A stretch of 64,000 nt of DNA from Leishmania infantum JPCM5 (taxonomy: Eukaryota; Euglenozoa; Kinetoplastea; Trypanosomatida; Trypanosomatidae). The position numbers and the translations under genes were made by a program. A model generated the notes under the pieces. That model ran no database searches. It saw only the letters and a program-made list of their open reading frames with translations, and was not told the origin of the DNA. Each line of letters begins with the position of its first letter. The first letter of the stretch is position 1. Below are positions 18,711 to 31,100 of the stretch, piece by piece. The DNA lies in NCBI RefSeq assembly GCF_000002875.2, contig NC_009393.2:5001-69000 (forward strand), written 5' to 3'.

Positions 18711-20105
18711 TGAGATGTGGCGCCGTACTTACCTTTTTTCCTTGTCATTTGACTGAATAGCGCGTTAGAGGCACGGCCGTCTGCCGATTTCTCGCTCGCT
18801 CATGTCTGATTCCTGTTTTTGTCTCACATCAGCCATTCTATAGCTTCGTTTCGGGTTCCTGACGCTGCGGTTGCAGCAGACGATTAAGCATGAACCTTTT
18901 CCCTCACTGATTCACAGGGGGCAGACGATCATAATGGAGCGCAACAGAAAAAAAAGCGACAGGGAATAGTACGCATGCACGGTTGCCTGTGCTCGTTGAC
19001 GTCCTCTCATCTGGAAGCGGAATAAGTCAAAGAGATCTGGAACGAAAATCCCGCTATGCTCAAGGGGGAGGCGGAAACAAGAAGGGGGTATCACACTGCC
19101 CTCTTGTTTGACCTCTGGAATCGCCGCGAAGGGATCTTGTGACTGCACTGCTCCTTGCTTCTGTACAAGAGCGACCACGCCTCTCCCTTCGGCTCTTTGC
19201 CGTGACATGCGTATTTGCAGCCCTCTACCTACAGCTCTGGGAGACCTGACAAGGTCCGCGTGATCAGATGCTGTGGAAGCAGTCGCACAAGCACACATAC
19301 ACATATATATATATATACGCCGGTGCCTTCTCTTTCTGTTCCTCTTCTCCGCCTTGCACTCGTCTCTATGCGTCTCTCACCCTTCTCTGTCGATGCTTTC
19401 GCTCTTGTGATTCTCTTGCTCCGGCATCTAGCTCACACTTACGTACCTGCTGCCTTCAGTGTTTTCTTTCACACCCCTACCACCTTCCCGTTTCTCCCGC
19501 GCTCCAGTTTTCTCCTTTTGTGGGTGTGTTGAAATACGCTTTCGACCTGTCTCTCCGCACACTCTCTCGTCCTTACCCTCTGCACTTTCCCTTTGGTTGT
19601 CCCTCTCCAGGTCTCATGTAATAGTTCTGTGCCCTCACAAACTTATCCCCCACTTTTTTCGTCTACCCCCCCCCTCCTTTCCTTTGTGGGTGTGTTTGTG
19701 TGCGTGTGGGTGTTGCTTTTTTCGTGCTGTGTTTGACGCGTTTTTTTTTTCTTTTTGTTTTCACCCTCACTTCGCCTCTGGCTCACTAGTGTGTGCTTCC
19801 TTCCTTGGTTTGTTTCTTACACCCCGAACCCCCCCCTCTCCCCTTCTCTCGTCCATTGCTTCTCCCGCACGTTACGCAGTTCGCATTAGCTGACCTTCTC
19901 TCTGTGGGCTCATCTGCTTGCTCCCTCTAGTCCCTTGTTTATTTCTTGCTTACCTTTTTTGTGATACACACAGTTTAACAAGCAAACACAAACACACATA
20001 TATATATATACCATTCTGTTTCCCTTTGTTCTCGCCCGCCCCCCTCCATCTCTTCCCCATAGCACCCAAGTGCGCCATTCCGCTGCAGTCGATTTTCACA
20101 CTCCA
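18711..20105. other. 1.4-kb intergenic region with (TA)n tracts and acceptor for the second RRM gene
   Basis: Strongly pyrimidine-biased from about 19320 to 20060. (TA)n runs occur at 19303-19317 and 19998-20011, each next to a CACA stretch. A C/T tract at 20036-20059 leads to ATAG (AG at 20061-20062) and a later CAG (20085-20087), the likely acceptors. Long + strand ORFs here are Ser/Leu/Phe/Pro-rich translations of the pyrimidine tracts. Confidence 0.5.
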
Positions 20106-20843
20106 ATGATGCACCCGCAGCCCGCCGCGCAGTTTGTCAATGACGACACGTTGAAGCAGAGTCGAAATGTGTACGTCGCCAGCCTGCCACTCAGTTTTGA
20201 CGACCAACAGCTTCAGGACCTCTTTTCCCCTTACGGACGTATTGTTTCCGCACGTATCATGCGCGCCAAAAAGTCGCATGCGTCGAAGGGCTACGGCTTT
20301 GTCATGTTCCGTGAGGTTAGCAGCGCCGAAAAAGCAATCGAAGGCCTGCACGGCCGTGTCGTGGATGGCTCGCGGATCCAAGTGCGTCGCGCCAACGCCG
20401 ATGCGTCCATGACGTTCAGTAAAGTGTTGCACACACCCGTTTGCCCGCGGAGCACGCCGTCGACGCAGAGCAACAGCACCACGTCTGTTTTGCAGTACAC
20501 AATCCCAGATGCTCCCGCGCAGCATGTCATGTACTCGGCAGCTCTTCCGCAGGCCGCCACCGGCCTGTACGCAGCACAGCCGTCAACCTCTCCGTATGCG
20601 ATCGTTGCTCCAAGAGCCTATCAAAGCCATAATCCGACCCCCGTATCGATTAATCCGAGTTATGGCGCCGTAATGAATCCCCATGTGCTTCAGGAGCAGA
20701 ACGGTGGCATCGGTGCCACCTACTTTTCGCACGTGCAGTCACATCAGGTGCCTGTGCAAGCTGTGCAGCAGCAGCAGCCTGTCTACGTGGTGCTTCTCCC
20801 CAACGGACAGCATATCGTCCAGCCTAACCAGTTTTCCATTTAG
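20106..20843 (+). CDS. Single-RRM RNA-binding protein (second of three)
   Basis: A 245-residue protein. The RRM has RNP2 V-Y-V-A-S-L at residues 22-27 and RNP1 K-G-Y-G-F-V-M-F at 61-68, followed by I-Q-V-R-R-A-N at the domain end (near 100). The remaining 145 residues are low complexity: Ser/Thr, Ala, Tyr, Pro and Gln, including a QQQQ run and hydrophobic ends (VYVVLLPNGQHIVQPNQF). A similar V-A-I-P-N-G-R-T-M-V-Q segment closes the third RRM protein, which supports common descent. It probably binds mRNA in the cytoplasm. The first ATG is 20106, with a second directly after it at 20109. The gene is followed by an 11-kb interval without a clear gene. Confidence 0.9.
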   Translation: MMHPQPAAQFVNDDTLKQSRNVYVASLPLSFDDQQLQDLFSPYGRIVSARIMRAKKSHASKGYGFVMFREVSSAEKAIEGLHGRVVDGSRIQVRRANADASMTFSKVLHTPVCPRSTPSTQSNSTTSVLQYTIPDAPAQHVMYSAALPQAATGLYAAQPSTSPYAIVAPRAYQSHNPTPVSINPSYGAVMNPHVLQEQNGGIGATYFSHVQSHQVPVQAVQQQQPVYVVLLPNGQHIVQPNQFSI

Positions 20844-22574
20844 TCACGCACGAGCTGAGTCCACGCGAGAAAAAGAAACAAATGGGGACACTCGAATTGC
20901 ATACCGTGTCACTGTAGAGGAGGAGGGCAGCCGCTTAATCATCACCCACTGATGCGAGCTTTGAAGCGATGACGCGAATTCGTTGCATGCAGGTGTGGGA
21001 AAGGACCCGTTTATCTGCGTCGGGCTGGCTTTGTTATTTTTCGTTTTTAGCTCCGTCTCCTCGTTCAGTGCCTCACAGTCCCGTGGCTCGGCCCTCCCTC
21101 CCCCCTCCCCATATCCGCACACGCGCCAGTTTTTCCGTTTACTTTTGTGTGCGTGTGGGGAGGCACCTGTATAAACTGAGTGCCTTGCGTGGTCTCTTTT
21201 CCTTCAAAGCGGAAAGGGGCACACGGAGGGACGCCCACGGCACTCCAAAAAGTAACACAAAATAAGGGTGTGCACCCGCCCGGTAACCTTATAGCAGTAC
21301 GAGGTTTTGGGGATGTATATCTTTGCTACTGCCTCGAAGCATGTGCTCGTCGCACAACGCATGTGCGGAGGCATGTACCGGGGAGCTTTACTCCTTTTCT
21401 GCGCAATCCGCTTCGCACTTTGTGTTTCGTCGTTTCTTCTTGTTCTCAAGCAACGGTAAATAATGGTAGAGCATACGCACACAGACAGAGACTCGCATCC
21501 GTCTACAACAGCAACCGCCATCATCGTGACGACCGTTATCATCTATGAGAGGCGGGGTATGAAAGCAGTCGAAGGAAAAGATAGATGTCGACCCTGCTTT
21601 GTTTGTGCTCTTTGCGTTTGTACCCTACCTTTCTTTTCTTTATTTTTTTTTCCGGTGCTAGCACAAGCTTTGACTCTGCCTCTCTAATACTCTACTCAGT
21701 TGATCAGAGGCAAACGAGCACACGTGTTCCATCTTCTCTGCCTTTCCCTCTTCCCCCGTCATCGTTTTTTTTTCTCCTTCTCCTTCTGTTGGGCCCCTTT
21801 GTGTGAATAGAGATTTATGTGCTTACATGAGTGTATGTGTGTGTGGGTGGGTGGGTGGGCGTGTTTCGTAGCCAGAACAGCGGAAAAAGGGGGACAAACA
21901 AAGAAGCAAATGACGTTACTAGTGAAAACTGAGACTTCTCTCTCCTCTCACTGATTCTCTACTACTTGTAGATGTGTGGCGAATAGTGTGCTCGAGAGTG
22001 AGAGGACGAGGAATGGGCCAACTCGCTTGTCTCTAAAAGAAACGAGCACATGTGACTTATGTCTCTCTTTCGCCGACGGAACAGACACACGCGCGCGAAA
22101 AACGGAACTGAAAAAATGAAACGAGAAAATGACAAAAAAGGCAACCAACTCGAGAATTAACAAAAGATACGCACATCTTTGATTCAAAGTTCCTGTCTTG
22201 GTGTTGTTGGATCTTTTTGTTGCTGTTTTTGATCTCGGTCACTGCTCGCTTGCGTCTTTTTGATCCTTACTTGCTCCCCCTTCCCTTTCTCCATGCTCCC
22301 TTTGTTACTTCACTCCCTTGTTCTCCTACTTTGGTTTCGCCTCCACCGTCTCTTACTGCTGTTTTATGGGTGGATGCCTTCTCTCTCCCTCGTGCCCTTT
22401 TCTCTTCCACTCCCACTGTCCCCTTGGTTTTACGCTCTTATTCCAGGTTGCATCGCGTTTCTTTCACGTCTCTCCGTTCACCGTGATGATGATAAGAGGG
22501 TACGCCTCCGTGCGCAGTATCTCCGGCCCCGGTATTCCACGTTGTGGGGAAGTCGAGCAGCATCCCCTCCCACT
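20844..22574. other. Likely long 3' UTR/intergenic DNA after the second RRM gene
   Basis: No coding sequence recognised. The DNA alternates between pyrimidine-rich tracts (21050-21150, 21595-21800, 22240-22460) and a GT/GGT-rich repeat near 21835-21860. The absence of a gene and the retroposon that follows suggest that this is 3' UTR of the RRM mRNA. Confidence 0.45.
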
Positions 22575-23110
22575 CTCTTCCTGCCAATGCCGAGCCACCT
22601 CTGGTGGTGACACTGTCAGGTACCCGCGACGTAGAGGAAGTCACAGTGATGTGTCTCTGCTGATGTCGGCGAGCAGATCCTGAATACCGGTTTGTCGGAG
22701 CGACCTGCAGCGGCGAGCACGTTTCTATCATTTATATGTTGGGCACAGTGCCAACATGACTGGAACGCATCTCGCTGGCCCTCACTGCCTCCTGGTGACG
22801 GGAGCCTGAGTTTCACCCCGAGGGGTGTGCCCGAGGTGGCGGCCAGCGTGATGGGAGGTGCTGCTGTGAGGCAACCTGGAGAGCGGATCGCGAGTAGCGT
22901 GTGAAGCAGGGGCCGTGCTCAGGTGGCAATCGAGGCATTGAAGCAACGCGTGCCTACGGCTGCTTCGCACCACGCGATCGGGACTGTGACGGGGCGAGGG
23001 GAGTAGCGTGGAGCTTGACGTCTGTTTCAGCGCTGAATGGACACGCTGAAGAAAAAGAGCTCCGGCCCTTTTCAAATCAAATTGCCCCTAATGAAAAGCA
23101 ATGACAAGAG
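22575..23110 (+). mobile_element. SIDER-type short interspersed degenerate retroposon
   Basis: A block of about 540 bases with complexity and GC content unlike the flanking pyrimidine tracts. Its 5' end carries a sequence reminiscent of the 77-79 base hallmark shared by trypanosomatid ingi/L1Tc retroposons: CCTGCC...GAGCCACCTC, GGTGGTG, GTCAGGTACCC, at 22580-22626. The body is non-coding, and the 3' end is A-rich (GAAGAAAAAGAG at 23048-23059 and TAATGAAAAGCAATG at 23089-23103). Length, hallmark and position downstream of a coding region fit SIDERs, known in Leishmania as several hundred-base, non-autonomous elements enriched in 3' UTRs, where many affect mRNA stability or translation. The family call relies on remembered consensus. 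Boundaries are approximate. Confidence 0.65.
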
Positions 23111-24895
23111 ACACGCCCCCCCCCCTCCCCCCAACTGACTCGGATACGTGCGTGTATGCGTTCAAGGCATCCGACTTTTTCTTCACCTCGCATTCGTGAA
23201 AAGGCTGTTTCCCCCCCCCCCTACCCCTCCCTCTCTCAGATGTTGCCTCGTTTCGATAACTGAATGCAAACGTCAGCTCACATCGAAGACACACCGAAAA
23301 GGGGAAAACGGAAAGAAGGGCACGACAGATGATTTGGTAAGCAAGCTCATTTCGTTCTTTTTTTTGTGTGTTCTTTCCTTCCACCGTTTTCTTCCTGTGT
23401 GCTTCTCCATGTGCGTGTGCTTTTTGTGCGTTTTGTCTGTGTCTTGTTGGTCTCTTTCGGTGTTCTTTCTCTGAGGATGTTCACCGCTTTTGCTTTTCGG
23501 CTCTTTAAAGCAATACGCTTTTTTTTTGCAAAGTTCAGGCAACGAGTTTCATCACAAGAGGTAAGAATTGCAGCAGTGCTTCCGAGGCTGATGCGAGACT
23601 CTGGGGAGATGGGGAAAAACATGAGACAGAGGATGAGGGCAGGCTCCGTTATTGAGTACGAATGGAAAGCGTGTACGAATTATCTTCTTCCCTATTGACC
23701 CCCCCCTTCTCCCCAGTAAGCGCTTGATCTTAGGTTAAGCACCTCGACGCCGACCCTTCCCCTCCCCCCAAACAGCACGTTAGAAACGCCGGTGCACCGT
23801 TTTTCTCCTTCACATTTTTGCTCTCCTACCGCAGTTATTTGTACGGTGCGATTTTATTATGCAGCTGTCTGTTTTTTTTCCCCCTCACTCCCTCCTCCTC
23901 CCCCTCCTCCGCCGCCCGTGTTTTCTCCTTTTCGCCTCCATCCTCTCAGTCTTTCTCTCTCTTGCAGCGCAAGTTACACATGCACCGAAGAAAGTCGATT
24001 ATCTGTTCCCGTACTTCTGCCCGTGTGCCTCACTTGAATGTGGCGGATCGATCTCTTCAAGAGCACACAGAACAAATGTACATTGTGGTCGATGATTCTC
24101 TTCTTTCTGTGTCTGTGCTTGTGTGTGTGTGTGCCTTTTCTTCTGGTTTCTTCATTTCCCCTACGCGGTGTGCTTGCTGTTGTTTGTGTTTTTTGCTTTT
24201 GGCTGCGGCGCACCCCATTTCTGTCTTACGCTTTTCCTTTCGTCTTCGCGCGTGCTTTCTTTTTCTTCCGTGAACTTTTCTTTGTTGTTGTTGTGCTCTT
24301 TTGCTCTTGTGCGTGTGCGTGTGCGTGTTTCTTCTACTTTTCATTGCTGCGTTCGTTCGCTTTTTATGTTTGATCCTCTTGCTTTTCTTTCTTGCCGGCT
24401 TTGTTTCTATAAAGGAGCGTTCCTCTCTTTTTTGGTCTCCTTTTTGCGTCTTTTGTGTTGCTTCTCCTTACCTTATTTGGCTTCGTACGTGAACCGACCT
24501 TCCTCAGCTTTTTTCCCCCTGCCACTCCTCTGCTTTTCTTGTCTCCGTGGGCTCCGGCCTTTTTTTTTCGTGCTTATCACACCATCCTACTGTGGAGATG
24601 TGCGCGCTATTGTGCGCGCTCTCTCTTGCTCACGTGCTCCTCCTCCTCTCTCAGCTCGTGTATGTGCATCCGTGTTTCGTTGATTTTCTGCCGCGCATCT
24701 TTTTGTGTGGCTTTTTCCTTTGCGCTTCCTCTTTTCTCCCCCCCCCCCTCGTGAAAGCATCGGGGTCCCGCAAGACACAAAGGTTAACAGCAGATCACCG
24801 AGTTGTGGTGTTGAGCCAGTGTGCATTCTCGCAACGAGGAGTAACAGAACGTTGTCTTGCAGCACGAACGATGGGAAGAAGAGCATGGGATTAAT
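23111..24895. other. Gene-free pyrimidine-rich interval
   Basis: Nothing coding recognised. It carries C-runs at about 23106-23115, 23211-23221 and 24739-24749, and long C/T stretches at 23870-23960 and 24230-24760. The last stretch ends in a good acceptor (AG at about 24758-24759) just upstream of a more complex segment that holds the short ORF at 24896. Confidence 0.4.
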
Positions 24896-25105
24896 ATGTA
24901 CGAGCGGGCCAAGCAGGCGGTCGCACGCATCGTCTGCATCCAGATGCTCGTGCATGTGTCTTGCGCGATTGCAGGCATCGACCGCATGCATCACTCGGGG
25001 TGCCACGCACGCTTTAACGCCTTTGAAGCCATGTTTGTTTTACTCGCACCCGCGTGTATTGCCGCTCTCCCGGCCATTCCCTTCGCATGTGGCTTTGCCA
25101 GCTGA
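24896..25105 (+). CDS. Candidate 69-residue two-helix microprotein (doubtful)
   Basis: An ORF inside a non-pyrimidine, high-complexity island about 350 bases long. The predicted protein starts M-Y-E-R-A-K-Q-A-V-A-R and has two hydrophobic segments (about residues 8-28 and 43-68, the latter A-M-F-V-L-L-A-P-A-C-I-A-A-L) separated by a polar His/Arg loop, which could form a membrane hairpin. A strong polypyrimidine tract (about 24690-24750) with AG at 24758-24759 lies upstream, so a capped mRNA starting there is plausible. Against it: at least one earlier ATG in the leader (24870) opens a seven-codon ORF, and I recognise no family. The island could instead be an old retroposon fragment. Confidence 0.2.
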   Translation: MYERAKQAVARIVCIQMLVHVSCAIAGIDRMHHSGCHARFNAFEAMFVLLAPACIAALPAIPFACGFAS

Positions 25106-28100
25106 GCTTTGTGCGCGTTGCTATCAGCATCACTGCCCGCACTGCCTTTTGAGCTTCTAAAGGATGGGCGGATGAGTCACAGGAACAGCTGCCTGAAAGG
25201 GGGCCTTCTTCCTTCGTTTCTCTTTTGCCTTGCTCCCTTCGCTGGTGTCGCTTTGCCAAAAGCTTAACTTGAATCGTTGGCGTCGCCGCTGCGCGCGCGG
25301 ACGGTGGTGAAGAACGCCATGTACGTGCGCTCCCCCTCCTTCTCTTTCTGTAAAGCACCCGGCCCCCACGCAAATGCAGTGTCTTTCCACAGTTTTCAAA
25401 GGGCTTGTCGATGAACGGTGGGTGATGTACGCCGGTGAAGCAAGATGGAAGTACACCCAACCACGCATCCGCGCCCGCAGCCATACCAATACCTACCTTC
25501 ATACACAATCGGCGGCCTCCTCGTTCCCTCCCTTCCTGCTCCCCGCGCGTCTTCCTTTCCAGCATTTCACTGCTTTCTCCCCTCGTGTGTATAGGCGCGT
25601 GTTCGTATAGGTTTGGTGACTCTGCGACTCGCTTGCCCCCACCCCTCTCCCTCACCATCCCCACTACCGCCTCTCCGTTCATGAGTGACAGTCTCTAATG
25701 TATATCCGGCTTCTGCGACTTCCACTTACGCCCGCGAACTCTTCCTCGCTTTCGCGTCTCCCCACGTTTTTTCTCTACCCCATCCTCATCTGTGCTGAGC
25801 GAGAAGACACGCGCATATACCTATGTCTGTTTCTTCTTTCTTTGCCTGCTTTCATGGAATGCGGCCCCGCCTGTGTTGACTCTCTTTCTATGTTTTCTTT
25901 TTTTCTTTTGGCGCCGTTGCGTTTGGCCTGTGCGGTGGCTGTCGATCAAGTTGTTGCTCTGTCTCTCTCTCTCGCCTTTTTTCTCATGGTACTAAGTCTA
26001 TCGGACTTCTCCTTTCGTCCCTCCTCCCCGCCCCGTCTTACCTTCTTTTGTGTCTTTGCTATCTCTATCTCTGTCGGCGTATCCATCTTCGATTTTGTGT
26101 CTTCGCGTCTTTCTGGTTGCTGTTTTTTTTTTTTATCTCGCTCTATCCACGCTCTCTTGCAGCCCTTGCGGCATCGCTGTTTCAAGTAAAGGGACGCGGC
26201 GCTCTCTCCCCCTTGCACACCGTAAAGTGGGGAAGGTGGCGGCTACGGAGGGGAGAGAGAAGAGACGTGCCTCTCTTGTCTCGTTCTCCTTTTGTATAGT
26301 TTTCGACTTCATCTACGCTCAACCCAATTTTGTTTTACTGCGATTGCCTCATCTTTGTTTCTTTTTTTTTAGTTTTTGCAATGAAGAGGGGCAAGAAGAC
26401 GATATCCACCGGCACCGTCCTCACGGACAGGCGTATGCGTGAGTCGAATCTCCTCCGACGCTGACACGGCATCTCCCTGTATATACGCAGGCACTTTGTT
26501 TCAAAAAAGGGAAGCTGTGTTCATGTTGGAACCGCGATCGATCAGGGGCCGTGCTTGCGCCGCGATTTCCGTTTCTGTGAGACCTCGCCCGTCTCCCCTC
26601 ATCTCCTTTTGTTTTTACTCTTGCATGTTTCGCATCTGTTCAGAGATGGGAAATGAAAGCAAAAATAATAGCCACAGCACCTACAGTGTGTATACATGTG
26701 TTCGTATGTGTTTGTTCGCGGCTGTTAAAAAGTAACCCTCGCTCGCAGCGTCGACCCGACGTATATTGGTACCTCCGCTAACTCTCCTCGCATCTCGCCT
26801 TCCTTTTCCCTCACTTTGTCGCCCTCACTGTGCTGATTTCACGACTCTCTCTCTCTCGCTTCTCTCTTCTCTATTTGGTGCCGAACCTGCATCAAGTGCT
26901 TCCGGTCCGTACCGTTCTCTCTTTCTTTCTACCTTTGATTCGAAATCACGCGCCACCTCACCTGGCCTTTCTTCCGTCTCTGTCGACCTCCCCGCAAACG
27001 CACTTCGAAGTGCACATCACTCGTGTGTGTGTGTGTGTGTGTGTGGAGGGGGTCTTTTCCTCAGCTGTATTTTTGTATCTGTGTGTAGTCTCGTTTAGCA
27101 GCTCGAGGGTTTTCTTTCTGTGCCTCTTTTAGCGTCTCTGTCTGCCTTATCGCGTCACTCGAGCCTCGTTCTCCTTCCCTCCCCCTCTCGATGATTGCGC
27201 GTTTTGTTTTGTGTGTGTGTGTTCTGCTCGCCCAAAGTTCGTCTGCCCCACCCCACACCACCCCCTTACGTCTTTCGCCCGTTTTTTCTTGCTCTGTCTT
27301 TCTGTGTTCGTCTTCTCTTCGTGTGTCTGTGTGCGTGCGTGCACTGACCCAAGGTGTAGTGAGGTAGTGAGATGCACGTGTGTGTCCGTGCACTCTGTTG
27401 AAGCGTATCCGACATACACTCCGCCATTTGGGGGCGCGACCAAACGCACTCACGAATGACGAAGGGCGGGTAGCTTCGGCTCTCTTTCTTATCATTTCCG
27501 GGGCTGAGTGGCACGCATGCGTCTGCGCGAACTATGCTCACACACCCCGCACTGAACGCCAATACACACTCGCTCGCTCGCCCGCCTACCTGCTCACCTC
27601 CCTCCTCCTCCCTCTTCCCCCCCCCATACACACAGGCACAGATACCTCCATCAGTGGCCTTTTGTTTTCAGTACACGTTGCCTTTTCCTCTTGTGCTCTC
27701 CTCAAGGTGTCGTTTTTTGTTGTCCGTCTTTCGATATCTTTTCGATGTGCTCTGTTTCTTGTTTCAACTGGCGTGCGATGCTGCTACCGTACTTGTTCCC
27801 ATCATCACTATGCATGCATTTCTATGTGTCTGTGGCTCAGCTTATAGTACTGCAAGCTGGCATATAGTTGGATGCTCGGTGTGTGGCACACCACCGCCGC
27901 CTTTGGAGAGTACGTCTCGCTTTCTTACTTGCGTTCGACAAGCGAAATAGCACCTACGATGTCTTCGCGCCTGTATGCTGGCCCGTGAGCAAAAGTATAT
28001 ATATATATATATGAAGTGCTATTCACGACCAAAGTGCGAACGCCTTGCAGTAGCAGCACCACCAGTGAGTGAAGGACAAGATGGACATGCTGAAGGCCGT

Positions 28101-31100
28101 TGGCATAGCCTCTCAAAGAGATTCTTGAAAGCTTCAGCGCACGTGCCCAGCTCCTGTTTCCTGCCTTTCCCTTTTCGTTTCTTAAACACTCATTGCTGGT
28201 TTTTCTGTTTCTAGTCGGACTGTGCTGATGACGCCTCCTTTTTGTTTTTTCTCCCGCTGTCTCTGGTGGCCTTCCTGCTTTCCCGTTGTGTTGTTGGGGC
28301 CCATTTCCTCCTTTCAGGGTGTGGGGTGGGGGCGGCCTTCTAGCAGGAGGGCTGATTTCTTTTGTTGCAGCCGTGGTGCCTGCGCATGCCTATGTCTATG
28401 TCTACGTGTGTGTGTGTGTGTGTGTGGGAAGGAGGGATGAAAACGCAAAGCAAGGACACTGGCCGGTAGAGGAGTGCCCCTTTTTATACCTTCCTCGTCA
28501 ATACACCGCAAGGCACACCGCGCCCGCCCACGTACACAGACGCGTACGCCGATGAAACCACCATCGTGGAGAAAAGGAGGCACCATGACCCATCACCGTC
28601 CGACCAGTTATCATTCACTTGTTTTTCATGCTCCTCCCTTGGGTCGGCGTGCAGCCTTCTGTGTTTTGCACAGAAAGCAGGTATCCAGGCTCGCTCTTCT
28701 CCACCTCCTGTAAAGTGCTTCGTCGCCTTCGCGCGTGTCCTGTGTTCTCTACCCCCTTTCCTCCACCCACCCACCCACCTCCAACTCCTCTACCTCTCTG
28801 TTCTCTGTCTTTTCTTGCATGTCTCTTTCTCTGGTACCAGCTCTGTGTACTCACATGGTGGTTTTCATCTTGGTCTCGCTTTTTCTTCGAATGGCTGGTT
28901 GCCGCCTCTTAAAAAAATACACAATCGCAGAATAAAAGGACGCACGAACTTGAATGTTGCCATTTTTACCTTTCCTTCTATCCCCCACTGGGGGCTGATT
29001 TTACCCATCTCATTCTGCTTGTCTGTTGACTCTGTTCTCTGTCCCCGCCTCTGTCTATCTTCCTCTTTACTCTTTTTTTGTGTGTGTCTACTGGCGTTGT
29101 TACGGACTCGCCTTGTTTGCCATATCCCTCTTCTCCCACTTCACGACGTACGGAGTGCTGCTGTTGCGCTATACCACGTAATAGACAGGCAAGCAAGCGA
29201 GCCCAACGAAGGGCTCGCACTAAACAAGAAAGGAAGGAAAGGTCTCTCTTCTACGTTGCTTCCATTTCCGTTACTTCTTTCAGCCGTACTTTTTGCTGAG
29301 GCGGAGGGATGGGGAGGCTCTTTTTCCTGTCTGTTTCCCGTTATATCTCACTCTTCCCTGCCTCCCGCACTCCCCGCCTTGCCCCCTCTTAGCACAACAC
29401 CTTTCTCGTCGGCCGCAGTGCATTCCGGCACAACTGCCTTTGCTGTCAACTCCAGCGAAGAGCTGATGCGGTGGTCAGGGAAGCGTGTGCGCTGAGAGAA
29501 AGTTGTGCTGTGCATCAGAGAGGGAAGGAAGGGTTAGGGAGGGAGAGGAGAAGAGAATACAAGGCTTCGTGTGTCCACAGCCTCACTTATTCCACCGTCA
29601 TGCCGGTGCTTTCATTGCACATTGCATCCCTTTCTGCAGCTCCCCCTCATGTATGCTACTCCACGAGTGTACGCGGGAGGTGAACGAAACGACACCAGAC
29701 GCTAAAGGTGGTGTGGGAAAGACAACGGAGCCATCAAAGAAGAAAGAGCTCCCCCCCCTCTGGGCAACAAGAGACGGAGCTGGAAGAAAAAACGATGAGA
29801 AGACGCAGCCTGTGACGGCGTCCTTGGTGTGTGTGTGTGTGTTTTGCAGGAGTCTTTTCTCGGTCTCTTTTTTTTTTTCGTATGGCGGCGTGCCCCTCGT
29901 CTGGCCTTGGCTCTCTCTCTTTCCTCCCGACTCGCTCCCTCCTGGGATTACAGGGAAAGGCGAAAGAAAAGCACACAAGGCACATACACACACACACACA
30001 TGCGTGGCACAAGCGGTATCGACACACCCTCCCAAAGCTGTGGAAAGGGGGCAGGGAGGGGGAACGGTGCCGATCAAAACTTCTCCTCGTCGGGGAAAAA
30101 ACGACAAAACAGAAAAAAACGAGGTCCCGAGGAGTACTTTCCTGAGTACGCATCGGGACGTGTGCAGGTGCATGTATATGTTTTTTTGCTTGAAAACGAC
30201 AAGATGCAGAGCGCACGACGGCAAGTTTATCTTCTTCTTGTGCTGAAAGAACGGGGAAAAAGAGAGAACAGACAACAAAAAAGTGGGGAAAAAGGAGTGG
30301 AAGGACGCGAAGGGAATAAAGGAAAAGGGGAAAAGGAGTCGAGAAACCCGCGCACACGCACTCAAACCTTGCTACGGGCGATGTGTGTCCAAGCAAACGA
30401 AGCGTGCAGGCCAGCAGATGCCGCATGTAGAGACCAATGTGCTGCTTTCATGGCTGTTCGCTGCCCCTCCCTCCTCTCCCTCCCTCTCTTTGTCTGTCTG
30501 TCTTTTCCTCCTCCCTCATACTTGCGTTTGTATATGTGTGTCGGCGTGCCAGCGTAGTGCTTGGGATTGCCCTCCTTCTCCACGTTATCAACTTTTTGTG
30601 TTGTTTCAAATGATATTTTTTTGGTGTCACTGGCAGGCTCCCTTCACGCGTAGGTACCTCCGATAACTCGCATTCGAACCGGCACACGCACAGGGTTGCC
30701 ATGCGGCCGTATTCCACAAACAAACAAACCAGCAGCCAACAGCAACGCGAAAAGATGCTTTGTGGCTCTCTGTTTACAAGGAAAGGGGGAAAACGAATAG
30801 AGAGAATTCTTGTTTCCAGCGCAGTACCTTCCCTCCCCCCCTCTCCCTCTCTTTTATGGTCCCTTCCTTTTGTTTCGGGTTTTACTTTCTGCCCCCTTCT
30901 GTGTTGTGTCTCTTATCATCTCTCTTTTATAGAAGTGCTCGAGTGCAATGGTCACTGACTCGTGTCTGTTGCCATGTCTATCATCACGCCACAGGCGCGC
31001 GATTTGCCTGTACGACTCGCCCATTGTCTTTGCAGAAGACAAAATGCAACAAAATAAAAGCCTTCACAGCAGCGAGCGCCCTTCGTCGAAAAGGCGCGCT

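Noticed and set aside
28566..29495. 309-codon open frame on the + strand
   Set aside because: Ser/Leu/Pro/Phe/Cys-rich translation of pyrimidine-rich DNA; several overlapping frames are equally open and no domain is present.
30660..30690. Minus-strand GGTTCGAAT resembling a tRNA T-loop
   Set aside because: The flanking bases do not pair into a T-stem and no acceptor stem or anticodon arm could be built around it.
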